From contig NZ_LNBE01000002.1 in the NCBI RefSeq assembly GCF_001445655.1, forward strand, positions 186,001 through 250,000: a DNA stretch of 64,000 nt. Direction: 5' to 3'. Under the pieces are notes generated by a model. It was not told the DNA's origin and searched no databases. It saw only the letters and a list, made by a program, of their open reading frames with translations. How positions within the stretch are numbered: position 1 is the first letter of the stretch; every line of letters starts with the position of its first letter. The position numbers and the translations under genes were made by a program. Below, in pieces: positions 25,154 to 35,005 of the stretch. Origin of the DNA: Streptomyces roseifaciens. Its GTDB lineage: Bacteria; Actinomycetota; Actinomycetes; Streptomycetales; Streptomycetaceae.

Positions 25154-26755
25154 ATGATCACCGTTCGCGGTGCCGGCATCCGTGCCGGCGCCCGCCTCCT
25201 GATGTCCGACGTCTCCTTCCACATCGCCCCCGGCGACCGCATCGGCCTGGTCGGCCGCAACGGCGCCGGCAAGACGACCCTGATGAGGACCCTGGCCGGC
25301 GAGCTCCGGCCCGCCGCCGGAGACATCACCGTCACCGGCTCCCTCGGCTACCTCCCGCAGGACGCGCAAGCCGCCGACCCCGCCACCCTCCTCACCGACC
25401 GGATCCTCTCCGCCCGCGGCATGGACCGGGCCGTCCGCGCGCTGCGGGCCGCCGAAGACGCCATGGCGAAGGCCGGCGGCGCGGCCGCCCAGGAGCGGGC
25501 CATGGCCGCGTACGCCCGGGCGGAGGCCGACTTCCAGGCCCGCGGCGGATACGCCGCCGAGGCCGAGGCCGCCCGCGTCGCCGCCGGGGTGGGGCTGCCC
25601 GCCCGCAGCATGGGCGAACCGCTGGGCGCCCTGTCCGGCGGGCAGCGGCGGCGGGCCGAGCTGGCCCGCATCCTCTTCGCCGGCCACGGCACCCTGCTGC
25701 TCGACGAGCCGACCAACCACCTGGACGCCGACGCGACCGCCTGGCTGCGCACCTTCCTGACGTCCCACCAAGGCGGACTGGTGCTGATCAGCCACGACAC
25801 CGGCCTGCTGGCCGACACCGTCAACCGCGTCTTCCACCTCGACGCGCACCGCGCCACCGTCGACGTCCACAACACCGGCTGGAGCGCGTACCTGGCCCGG
25901 CGCGGGGCCGACGAGCGGCGCCGCACCCGGGAACGGGCGAACGCCGAACGCAAGGCGGCCGCGCTGCGCACCCAGGCGGACCGGATGCGCGCGAACGTCG
26001 CGACCGCCGTCGCGGCGAAGAACATGGTCCGCCGCGCCGACCGGATGCTCGCCGCCCTCGAACCGGCCCGCCGGACGGAGCGGACGGCCCGGATCCGGCT
26101 GCCCGAGCCCGCCCCCTGCGGGCGCACCCCCCTGGGAGCCGTCAGCCTCGTCAAGGCCTACGGCGGCCGGAGCGTCCTCGGCGGCGTCGACCTCGCCGTC
26201 GACCGGGGCAGCCGCCTCGCCGTCCTCGGCCTCAACGGCGCCGGCAAGACCACGCTGCTGAAGATCCTCGCCGGGCGCGAGGCCCCCGACAGCGGCCGCG
26301 TCGTCCACGGCCACGGCCTGCGCCTCGGCTACTTCGCCCAGGAGCACGAGACGCTCGACCCCGCGCTGACGGTGCGGCAGAACCTGGCCGCGGCCGCTCC
26401 CCATCTGAGCGACGGGGAGGCCCGGCACGTGCTCGGAGCCTTCCTCTTCGGCGGCGACGACGCCGACAAGCCGGCCGGGGTGCTCTCCGGAGGCGAGAGG
26501 ACCAGGCTGGCCCTGGCCGGCCTGGTGCACTCCGGCGCCAACGTGCTGCTGCTGGACGAGCCGACCAACAACCTCGACCCGGCCTCGCGCGACGAGGTGC
26601 TCGGTGCGGTCGGCGCCTACCCCGGCGCCCTCGTGATGGTGACGCACGACGAGGGCGCCGTCGAGGCGCTGCGCCCGGACCGGGTCCTCCTGCTGCCGGA
26701 CGGCACGGAGGACCTGTGGGACGACGGCTACCTGGATCTGGTGTCCTCGGCCTGA
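25154..26755 (+). CDS. ABC-F family ATPase, probable ribosome-protection protein
   Basis: 533 residues with two ATP-binding cassettes and no membrane segments. Walker A GRNGAGKTT and GLNGAGKTT; signatures LSGGQRRRAEL and LSGGERTRLAL; Walker B LLDEPTNHLD and LLDEPTNNLD. A charged interdomain linker (DERRRTRERANAERKAAAL) is the part that reaches the ribosomal P/E site in antibiotic-protecting ABC-F proteins. The leader peptide and hairpin upstream point to induction by ribosome-targeting drugs rather than a housekeeping role (inference). A terminator follows at 26792-26819. Confidence 0.92.
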   Translation: MITVRGAGIRAGARLLMSDVSFHIAPGDRIGLVGRNGAGKTTLMRTLAGELRPAAGDITVTGSLGYLPQDAQAADPATLLTDRILSARGMDRAVRALRAAEDAMAKAGGAAAQERAMAAYARAEADFQARGGYAAEAEAARVAAGVGLPARSMGEPLGALSGGQRRRAELARILFAGHGTLLLDEPTNHLDADATAWLRTFLTSHQGGLVLISHDTGLLADTVNRVFHLDAHRATVDVHNTGWSAYLARRGADERRRTRERANAERKAAALRTQADRMRANVATAVAAKNMVRRADRMLAALEPARRTERTARIRLPEPAPCGRTPLGAVSLVKAYGGRSVLGGVDLAVDRGSRLAVLGLNGAGKTTLLKILAGREAPDSGRVVHGHGLRLGYFAQEHETLDPALTVRQNLAAAAPHLSDGEARHVLGAFLFGGDDADKPAGVLSGGERTRLALAGLVHSGANVLLLDEPTNNLDPASRDEVLGAVGAYPGALVMVTHDEGAVEALRPDRVLLLPDGTEDLWDDGYLDLVSSA

Positions 26756-26791
26756 GACCGGCATGCGGGTGGCGCGGCGGCGGGTCGCGCT

Positions 26792-26819
26792 CGGCGGGAG
26801 GCCGCGTGGCCTCCCGCCG
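26792..26819. terminator. Terminator between convergent ABC-F and methyltransferase genes
   Basis: Perfect 12-base arms CGGCGGGAGGCC / GGCCTCCCGCCG with a GCGT loop, 36 bases after the ABC-F stop. Confidence 0.75.
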
Positions 26820-26893
26820 GGTCACGGGCTTGCGGGCTTGAGGGTCACGGGCTGCGGGTCACGGGCTTGCGGGTCACACGGGCTTGCGGGCCT
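26820..26893. repeat. Imperfect tandem repeat across a stop codon
   Basis: GGGTCACGGGCTTGCGGG and shortened forms of it recur about four times. On the minus strand the first copy contains the last codons (Arg-Lys-Pro-Val) and TGA of the methyltransferase; further copies follow after the stop. A similar array lies at 28786-28953. Confidence 0.7.
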
Positions 26894-27635
26894 CGATGAG
26901 GAAGCGCGCCGAGCGGGCGACGAAGGGGCCTTCGGCCGTGATGCGTTCGTGCAGTTCGCGCAGCCGGTCGCGGTACTGGCCGACGGTGAACCCGGGGACC
27001 ATCCAGATCACCTTCCGCAGGAAGTAGATCACCGCGCCGACGTCGCGGAACTCCATCCGCAGCGTCTCGGCGCGCAGGTCGACGACGCCGAGCCCCGCGG
27101 CCTCCGCGTCCCGCCGCTCGTCGTCGGGGTGGCGCCTGCGCCGCACCTCCTCCGGCTGCGGGCCCAGGAAGTACTCGACCAGCTCGAAGGCGCTGGCCGG
27201 GCCCACGTGCTGCGCCAGGTACGTGCCGCCCGGCCGCAGCACCCGGGCGATCTCCTCCCACCACACGGTCGCCGGGTGACGGCTGGTCACGAGGTCGAAC
27301 GCCTCGTCGGCGAAGGGCAGGGGAGGCTCGTCGGCATCGGCGACCACGACCGCCCCGAGGGGGTGCAGCAGCCTCGTCGCCTTGGCGACGTTGGGCGGCC
27401 AGGACTCCGTGGCCACCATCGTGCGGGGCAGCTTCCGCGCGCCGGCGAGGACCTCCCCGCCGCCCGTCTGGATGTCGAGGGCCGCGTCCGCGAGGGCCAG
27501 GCGCTCGCTCATGGTGCGCTGATAGCCCCAGGAGGGACGCTCCTCGGTGGCCCGGCCGTCCAGCCAGGAGAAGTCCCAGCCGGCCACGGGGGCGGCCTCG
27601 GCCTCGGCCACCAGGTCGTCAAAGCTTCGTGACAT
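26874..27635 (-). CDS. Class I SAM-dependent methyltransferase
   Basis: 253 residues. Methyltransferase fold with ADADEPPLPFADEAFDLVTS, then ARVLRPGGTYLAQHVG as the post-motif strand. Similar proteins in actinobacteria are annotated as generic methyltransferases; no substrate can be named. The start ATG 27635 lacks a clear Shine-Dalgarno. The last codons lie in a tandem repeat that continues past the stop. Divergent from the amidase gene. Confidence 0.8.
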   Translation of the reverse strand: MSRSFDDLVAEAEAAPVAGWDFSWLDGRATEERPSWGYQRTMSERLALADAALDIQTGGGEVLAGARKLPRTMVATESWPPNVAKATRLLHPLGAVVVADADEPPLPFADEAFDLVTSRHPATVWWEEIARVLRPGGTYLAQHVGPASAFELVEYFLGPQPEEVRRRRHPDDERRDAEAAGLGVVDLRAETLRMEFRDVGAVIYFLRKVIWMVPGFTVGQYRDRLRELHERITAEGPFVARSARFLIEARKPV

Positions 27636-27813
27636 ATCAGAAGTAATACCGCAAAGAGCATCAATAGTCTCCAGAGATTCCTGGAGGGCATTCACCACCG
27701 GAGGCACTCGTTCCCGGTGGCGCACGGCATGGGAACGGGCATACCGCGAACAGACGTGCGTGTCGCCGTGCGGTGCGGCGCGCACCCCCACCCCCCAGCC
27801 CCGAGGAGTCGTG

Positions 27814-28755
27814 ATGGCCTGGTATCCGGGCGCCACGAAGATGGAGCTCCAGCCGGAGTCGGACGACCAGCCGGCGATCCGTCCCACCCAGTTCATCCTG
27901 CACAGCGTCGGCGCGCCGTGGACCGCGCGCCGCCTCTACGAGTTCTGGCGCGACAGCACCAACCTCGAGTCGCACTTCGGCCTCGGCTACGGAGGCGACC
28001 TCGCGCAGTACATCGGCACCCAGACCCGCGCCGACGCCAACTACCGGGCCAACCTGCGCCCGGACGGCAGCGGTGCGGTGAGCATAGAGACCGCCTCCAA
28101 CCTGGAGCACACCGACCCGTGGACCGGCCGGCAGGTCGACAGACTCGTCGAGGTCGGGGTGTGGCTGCACCAGTACCACGGCCTGCCGTTACGGGTCTGC
28201 CGCTCCTGGGACGAACCCGGATACGGCTACCACCGCCTGTTCCCGCAGTGGTCCTCGGGCGGTACGGCCTGCCCGGGCGACGCCCGCGTGGGGCAGTTCC
28301 ACGACGTGGTCTTCCCCGCCATCGTGGCCCGGGCCTCCAGCAGGCCCGCCGACCCGAAGCCGGGCGGGGCGGCGCCGCGGACGCTCGGCGAGTACACCGA
28401 CGCGCAGACCGCGCTCGTCCCCGGCGCGTGGACGACGCTCTCGGTCAACGGCGAGACCCTGATCAGCGGCGCGACGGCGTACACGGCCACGGTCTTCCTG
28501 ACCGTGAGCGTCCCGGCGGGCAGTACGCTCCAGGGCCGCTTCTACCACCAGCGGGCGGACGGCTCCCGCTGGAACGGCCCGATCGTCGAGCGCATCGCGA
28601 CGGTGGGCGCGTCCTTCGTCGACTTCACCCACCACGGGTCCGTCTCCGAAGGGGAGACCGTCCGCTTCGAGGCGTGCTACGACCCGCCCGCGCCGGGCGT
28701 GCGCGACCCGGGCACGGTCTCCACCTCGCGGGCGCGCGGCTTGTACTGGACCTGA
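27814..28755 (+). CDS. Peptidoglycan-recognition/amidase-like protein containing a TTA codon
   Basis: 313 residues. Residues about 25-170 resemble N-acetylmuramoyl-L-alanine amidase (Amidase_2/PGRP): FILHSVGAPWTARRLYEFW, HFGLGYGGDLAQYIG, GVWLHQYHG and a terminal His/Cys segment YHRLFPQWSSGGTACPGD. Such enzymes cut the glycan-peptide bond of murein. The remaining about 130 residues form a beta-rich domain of unknown role. No signal peptide, which is unusual for a wall enzyme. Leu126 is encoded by TTA (28189-28191), the only in-frame TTA I found in this window, so translation should depend on bldA tRNA. GAGGAG precedes ATG 27814. Confidence 0.8.
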   Translation: MAWYPGATKMELQPESDDQPAIRPTQFILHSVGAPWTARRLYEFWRDSTNLESHFGLGYGGDLAQYIGTQTRADANYRANLRPDGSGAVSIETASNLEHTDPWTGRQVDRLVEVGVWLHQYHGLPLRVCRSWDEPGYGYHRLFPQWSSGGTACPGDARVGQFHDVVFPAIVARASSRPADPKPGGAAPRTLGEYTDAQTALVPGAWTTLSVNGETLISGATAYTATVFLTVSVPAGSTLQGRFYHQRADGSRWNGPIVERIATVGASFVDFTHHGSVSEGETVRFEACYDPPAPGVRDPGTVSTSRARGLYWT

Positions 28756-28785
28756 CCCGGCGTCGGGAGCCGGTTGCGGTTGTTC

Positions 28786-28953
28786 TGGTTCGGGCTTGCG
28801 GCGTCCTGGTTCGGGCTCGCGGCGTCTCGGGTCAGGATTGCGGTGCCTCGGGTCAGGCTTGCGGCGTCCCGGTTCGGGCTTGCGGCGCCTCGGGTCAGGC
28901 CTGCGGTTCCTCGGTTCGGGCCTGCGGTGCCTCGGGTCAGGCTTGCGGTGCCT
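28786..28953. repeat. Eight 21-bp tandem repeats across the acetyltransferase stop codon
   Basis: Eight consecutive 21-bp units of the form CGGGTCAGGCTTGCGGCGTCC, differing at a few sites. The TGA of the acetyltransferase (28937-28939, TCA on the plus strand) is part of the last unit. In that reading frame units carry either TGA (GTCAGG on the plus strand) or CGA (TTCGGG), so the array encodes a PQA heptad interrupted by stops. Confidence 0.85.
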
Positions 28954-29827
28954 CCGGCTCGGCGGGCTCGGCGATCAGTGCCGTGCCCGCGCGGCGGAAG
29001 CCGGCCCGGGCGTAGATCCGGGCCACGTCGTCGTCGCCGGCGGAGAGGAAGACGGTCTCCGCGCCCCTCGACCGCGCGTCGGCGACGAGGGCCGCGGTGA
29101 CCGCGAGCCCCAGGCCCTGCCGGCGCATGGCGGGCAGCGTCCCGATGCCGACCAGTTCGGTGACCGCGCCGACGGGCTGGTGCATGCCCGAACACAGGGC
29201 CGTGTCCCCGCGGACGGCCGCGGCGGCCACCGTCAGGCCCGCGCGGATGCGCGCAGCCAGGCGGTCCGCCGTGCCGTCCCGGGCGGCGCGCCGCTCCGCC
29301 GCCGCCAGTTCCTCGGTGCCCGTGGTGCCCACCGCGGTGCCGAGCTGGGAGAAGGCGAGCGGGCCGAGGGCCGCCGCGCTCGGCAGCGCGGGGTCCTCCG
29401 GGCCGAGCAGCCGCACGGCCAGGCCCTCGGGCAGCGCCGGCACGGCCGTGGTGCTGCCCGGTTCGAGCACCATCAGGGGGTGCTCGTGCACGGTCAGCCC
29501 CGCCTCCTCGGCGGCCGCCCGCAGCGCGGGCGTCGTCTCGGCCACCCACTCGAAGCTTTCCGGAAGGCCGAGTTCGCGCTGGCGGGCCAGGACCCGCAGC
29601 ACGTCGGCGGCGGTCACCGGCCCGGCGCCTGCCGGGCCCCGGGAGGGGCGGGCGTAGTACGGCCAGCCGTCCCCCTCGCGGACGAACAGGGTGAGCGGGC
29701 CGAAGTCCTCGGCCCGGGCGGTGCTGCGCGGCACGCTGTCGTAATAGCCCTCCAGCCGGTCGAGCAGCCCGGGGCCGGGAAAGTCGGAGGTCTGTGCGGA
29801 AGAGTCGGCAGAGATCACGACAGGCAT
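28937..29827 (-). CDS. GNAT-family N-acetyltransferase
   Basis: 296 residues. The C-terminal half carries the acetyl-CoA motif: LVGIGTLPAMRRQGLGLAVTAALVADARSRG, given here in pieces as GIGTLPAMRRQGLGLA and VTAALVADARSRG, then IYARAGFRRAGT. The N-terminal half is a degenerate GNAT-like domain. Substrate unknown. ATG 29827 is my choice; ATG 29866 (GGGGTGCGGTGAA upstream) is equally possible. The C-terminus ends in a tandem repeat (EPAEPEAPQA) that goes on after the stop. Confidence 0.82.
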   Translation of the reverse strand: MPVVISADSSAQTSDFPGPGLLDRLEGYYDSVPRSTARAEDFGPLTLFVREGDGWPYYARPSRGPAGAGPVTAADVLRVLARQRELGLPESFEWVAETTPALRAAAEEAGLTVHEHPLMVLEPGSTTAVPALPEGLAVRLLGPEDPALPSAAALGPLAFSQLGTAVGTTGTEELAAAERRAARDGTADRLAARIRAGLTVAAAAVRGDTALCSGMHQPVGAVTELVGIGTLPAMRRQGLGLAVTAALVADARSRGAETVFLSAGDDDVARIYARAGFRRAGTALIAEPAEPEAPQA

Positions 29828-29904
29828 CCAACACGCGCCGTGCGCCGTGCCGCCACCCCATTTCACCGCACCCCGGTCACGTACGCCCTGTAGTCACCTT
29901 CTGA

Positions 29905-31593
<1,689 letters not shown>

Positions 31594-31649
31594 GCCCGGG
31601 GCGTCGCGCGGCGGGCCGCCGCGCTGCCGGGGCGCCGGCACCGGGCGCC

Positions 31650-31721
31650 CCACCCCTGTACGTCGCCCCACCCCTGTACGTCGCCCCGCCCCCGTACGTC
31701 GCCCCGCCCCCGTACGACGTC
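31650..31721. repeat. Four 18-bp tandem repeats between convergent genes
   Basis: Units CCACCCCTGTACGTCGCC, twice, then two with CCGCCCCCGTACG, ending exactly at the stop codon of the PIG-L gene (31722). May form a bidirectional terminator; no clear hairpin longer than GTAC-centred pairs is seen. Confidence 0.75.
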
Positions 31722-33893
31722 CTACGACTGGACGTTCGTCCGCGCCTTCCCGTCGTGGGCGATCCAGTCCGTGAACGCGCCCTTGCCCGAGCCGCGCAGC
31801 CGCGCGCTGCTCAGCTTGTTGTCCAGGCCCATGACGACGACCGCGACCGCATTGCCCTTGGCGTCGAGCGCGACGCCGGGGACACCCCGGAACGGAATGC
31901 CGTCCTTGCCCCACGGACCCGGTCGGCCGGACCCGGCGGACAGCCGCACGCGGCCTTTGCCGTCGTGGTCGGTGAGCACGGTGGTGTTGCCGGCCTGTCC
32001 GACGGCGACGCGGCCGTGGCCGCTGAGCGGGTCGCACTGGGCCGAGACGCGCCAGCCCTTGTCGTCGCCGATCCGGTCGACGACGAGCACCCGGGAGGTG
32101 TTCGGCTGCCGCACGGCCATGCGCATGCCGCCGCTCGGGAGGGGGGCGAGGCTCAGCGGGCCGGTGACAGCGGGGAGCTTCGTCGGCTCGGCCGGCTGCA
32201 GCGGGCCGCCGGGGCCCTGCGACATCCAGTGGTGCACGGTCTTCGTGTCGGCGGCGACGAGGTGGATCCGGCCCTGGCTGTCGAGGGCCGCGTCGAGCCC
32301 GTCCTCGATCTTCACCCGGGGGTCGGCCGAGGGGAGCGTCTCCCACTCGGAGAAGTCCTTGCCGCCGGCGCCGCTGCGCCGGCTCACCTCGCCCTCGAAG
32401 GTGCGGACGAAGACGTGGACCGTGCCGTCGGTGCCGGCCACGGCGACCGGGTAGCCCATCTCCATCGAGCGGGCGGGATCCTGCTCGGGCGAGCCCAGCG
32501 ACTCCCAGGGGCCGAACGACGGGGTGCCGCCGGAGTCGCCGCCGCTCTGCAGCGCGGTGACGACCTCGCGCCGGTGCGGCGTGTCCTTCGCGGGCAGCAC
32601 CGTGCGTATGGAGAACAGCTGCAGGGTGCCGTCGGAGTGGCGCAGCGCCTGCACCTGGCCCTCCAGCATCGAGCCGCCGAGGGAGGTGGGGGTGGACCAG
32701 ATGCCGCTGCCGGCCTTGGCCTCGGTCCAGCACTGCGCCGCACCGTCGAGGACCGCGAACGCCGCGAGGCGGCCGTCGGACAGCGGCTGCACCCAGCGCA
32801 TCGTGCCGGGCGCGCGGTGCCGGCAGTTGCTCGACCAGCCGTGGTACTTCGTCCCGGAGGTACGGCCCACCTTGCGGTCGCCGCAGCCCGCGGTGTCGCC
32901 GCAGTCCTTGCCGTCGGCCCAGCCGTAGGTGTCGAGGAACTTGAGCTTGTGGTCGGTGGTGACCTTGTCGAGGTTGCTGGGGAGGTGGGTGACCTCGTAG
33001 CCGACGTAGCTGTCCACGGCCGTGGGCCGGGCGTGCTTGCGGCCCCAGTACTCGGCGAGCGCGGCCTGGGCGAAGAACGCGGACGTCGTGTGGTCCTGGT
33101 GGTCGTACTTGGCTATGCCGCGCAGGACGGGCGGGGTGTTCGGGAACTCCGGCGGCTTCGGCAGGTGCGTGGGGTTCGGGTCCAGGGTGCGGACGACGGT
33201 CGGCTGGTAGCGCTCGAATATCGCGACGAGGGTGTCGATGAGCTGCTTGCGGCCGTACTGGAAGGTGCTCCTGACCGGGCTGCCGGCCGGCCGGAGCGTC
33301 GTCAGCTGCGGGGTCGCCTCGAGCCACAGGCCGCGCAGGCTCTCCTTGCGCGGGTTGCGCAGGGTGCGGGCCTCGACCAGCTCCAGGAAGATCAGCTGGA
33401 CCTGGGGGGCCGCGCGCAGGGTGTGCAGCTCGACCTGGATGCCGGGCAGGAGGGACAGGGCCTCCACGGTCCAAGGGCTGAGCCAGTCGCCGGTGGCCAT
33501 CTGGGCCGTCGCCTCGCGGAAGCCGTTGAGCCGGGCGCGGACGAACTCGCCCCGCTTCTCGGGCAGCCGCTTGTAGCCGCGGGCGCCCGACAGCTCGTTG
33601 CGGCCGTCGGACTCGCCGCCGGTGAGACAGACCGTCACGGAGGGGCCGCCGCCGAGGATCGACTGCTCCAGCTCCGGGTTCATGAAGTAGAGGGAGTCGT
33701 CGGGGTGGGCGATGACGTGGACGAACGACTCGGACGTCGTGGCCTTCGCGGGGCGCACCGGGGCGCCGTCCTGCGTGGCCTTCTTCTTCGCCTCCGGGGA
33801 CAGCCACTGCCAGGCACCCACCGCACCGGCTCCGACGACGATGCCGCCGCCCGCGACCTGGAGTACACGTCGGCGCGGTATGTGCCCAGGCAC
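31722..33893 (-). CDS. Secreted PIG-L family deacetylase with C-terminal beta-propeller
   Basis: 723 residues. N-terminal Tat-like signal (PRRRVLQVAGGG). PIG-L/LmbE domain (about 55-330) with the zinc motif AHPDDS (His63, Asp65-Asp66), CLTGGESDG, and YDHQDHTTS as later ligand region; the family removes acetyl groups from N-acetylglucosamine-like sugars. The rest (about 350-723) is a series of beta-repeats (FGPWESLG, FSEWETLP, GPWGKDG) like PLL-type lectin propellers. GTG 33893 follows a GGGGGG run. Extracellular sugar deacetylase is the likely role; the substrate is unknown. Confidence 0.85.
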   Translation of the reverse strand: MPGHIPRRRVLQVAGGGIVVGAGAVGAWQWLSPEAKKKATQDGAPVRPAKATTSESFVHVIAHPDDSLYFMNPELEQSILGGGPSVTVCLTGGESDGRNELSGARGYKRLPEKRGEFVRARLNGFREATAQMATGDWLSPWTVEALSLLPGIQVELHTLRAAPQVQLIFLELVEARTLRNPRKESLRGLWLEATPQLTTLRPAGSPVRSTFQYGRKQLIDTLVAIFERYQPTVVRTLDPNPTHLPKPPEFPNTPPVLRGIAKYDHQDHTTSAFFAQAALAEYWGRKHARPTAVDSYVGYEVTHLPSNLDKVTTDHKLKFLDTYGWADGKDCGDTAGCGDRKVGRTSGTKYHGWSSNCRHRAPGTMRWVQPLSDGRLAAFAVLDGAAQCWTEAKAGSGIWSTPTSLGGSMLEGQVQALRHSDGTLQLFSIRTVLPAKDTPHRREVVTALQSGGDSGGTPSFGPWESLGSPEQDPARSMEMGYPVAVAGTDGTVHVFVRTFEGEVSRRSGAGGKDFSEWETLPSADPRVKIEDGLDAALDSQGRIHLVAADTKTVHHWMSQGPGGPLQPAEPTKLPAVTGPLSLAPLPSGGMRMAVRQPNTSRVLVVDRIGDDKGWRVSAQCDPLSGHGRVAVGQAGNTTVLTDHDGKGRVRLSAGSGRPGPWGKDGIPFRGVPGVALDAKGNAVAVVVMGLDNKLSSARLRGSGKGAFTDWIAHDGKARTNVQS

Positions 33894-34261
33894 AGGTTTC
33901 CCCCCACTCTCCTGCGCGTGATGCGCGGGTAGAAAAGCAAAGGGGCGATTAGAACTAATCGCCCATGGATCATGAGTTCGATCCTATGACCGGCAACCTG
34001 CTGTTTCCCCGCTGTTTTGTAACAGCCGTACGTCGGCCGCATGTAGTTTCGTAGGCGGTTGCGCAACACCGCCCTACGGGCGTGCCAGGGTGACCGACGG
34101 TCGCGTGGCGGTAGCGGAGCGGCTTATGGAAAGCGCCGGTCCGGTCCGTTCGGGGAGCTGCTCACGGAGCTGTGCCGGGGCGGCCCCGGGACCGGTCCGC
34201 GGCGGACGCCGGGCCCGCCCGGGGCCGGTTCCGGACGGACGGGCTCCGGGCGGGGAGTGCC
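33894..34261. other. Regulatory interval upstream of the PIG-L gene
   Basis: No gene seen. It is the lowest-GC stretch I noticed. It contains two perfect inverted repeats: 33943-33964 (listed separately), and GCTGTT-TTGT-AACAGC at 34011-34026. The right part (34090-34261) is GC-rich and palindromic and probably terminates the two-component operon that ends at 34262. Confidence 0.55.
33943..33964 (-). promoter_or_regulatory. Hairpin followed by T-rich run in the PIG-L leader
   Basis: GGGCGATTAG-AA-CTAATCGCCC, perfect 10-base arms. Read on the minus strand it is followed by CCTTTGCTTTTCT, the look of an intrinsic terminator about 50 bases before the PIG-L start. It could be an attenuator, an operator, or the terminator of an upstream small RNA. 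Confidence 0.5.
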
Positions 34262-35005
34262 TCAGGCCTCCGCGCCGGGCCCGCCCGCGTCGTGGACGAG
34301 CAGGGCGATCTGCACCCGGTTGTTGAGGCCCAGCTTGGTGAGGATGCGCGAGACGTGCGTCTTGACCGTCGCCACGCTCATATAGAGCGCGCCGGCGATC
34401 TCCGCGTTCGACTGCCCGCGCCCGACACAGCCCGCGACCTCCCGCTCCCGGTCGTTGAGCGCGGCCAGCAGCGCCCGGGCCCGGTCGCCCCGGGTGTCCC
34501 GCTCCCGCTCCGTGACCCGGGTGATCAGCTGCTGCGTGACGGCGGGGGAGAGGACCGGCTCGCCGGCGGCGACCCTGCGCACCGCCGCGACGATCTCCGC
34601 CGGAGGGGTGTCCTTGAGGACGAAGCCCGCCGCTCCGGCGCGCAGGGCCCGCAGCACCTGCTCGTCGGCGTGGAAGGTCGTCAGGACGACGACCTCCGGG
34701 GCGCCTTCGCGGCGGCGCAGCTCCTCCGTGGCGGCCAGGCCGTCGACCGACGGCATGCGGATGTCCATCAGCACCACGTCGGGCGCGTGCCGGTCGACGA
34801 GGGCGGTGACCTCCGAGCCGTCGGCGGCCTCTCCGACGATGCGGATGTCGGGCAGGCCGCCCAGCATGAACGACAGCCCGGCCCGCACCAGGGGGTCGTC
34901 GTCCACGAGCAGGACCCGGATCGGCCGGGCCTCCGGGGACCGCTGGGCCTGGGCCCCGGGGGAGTGCGAGGGCTCGGGGCCGTGCGGCGGCTGCGGGGCG
35001 TTCAT
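34262..35005 (-). CDS. LuxR/NarL-type response regulator
   Basis: 247 residues. Receiver domain with acidic pocket Asp35-37 (LLVDDDPLV), phosphorylation site Asp81 (VVLMDIRMPSVDG) and conserved Lys in FVLKDTP. C-terminal LuxR helix-turn-helix: LNDREREVAGCVGRGQSNAE, VATVKTHVSRIL. The ATG at 35005 overlaps the kinase stop (ATGA), so the pair is translationally coupled. Target genes unknown. Confidence 0.93.
   Translation of the reverse strand: MNAPQPPHGPEPSHSPGAQAQRSPEARPIRVLLVDDDPLVRAGLSFMLGGLPDIRIVGEAADGSEVTALVDRHAPDVVLMDIRMPSVDGLAATEELRRREGAPEVVVLTTFHADEQVLRALRAGAAGFVLKDTPPAEIVAAVRRVAAGEPVLSPAVTQQLITRVTERERDTRGDRARALLAALNDREREVAGCVGRGQSNAEIAGALYMSVATVKTHVSRILTKLGLNNRVQIALLVHDAGGPGAEA

Noticed and set aside
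28786..28953. CRISPR array
   Set aside because: The 21-bp units are directly adjacent without spacers and no cas gene is present.
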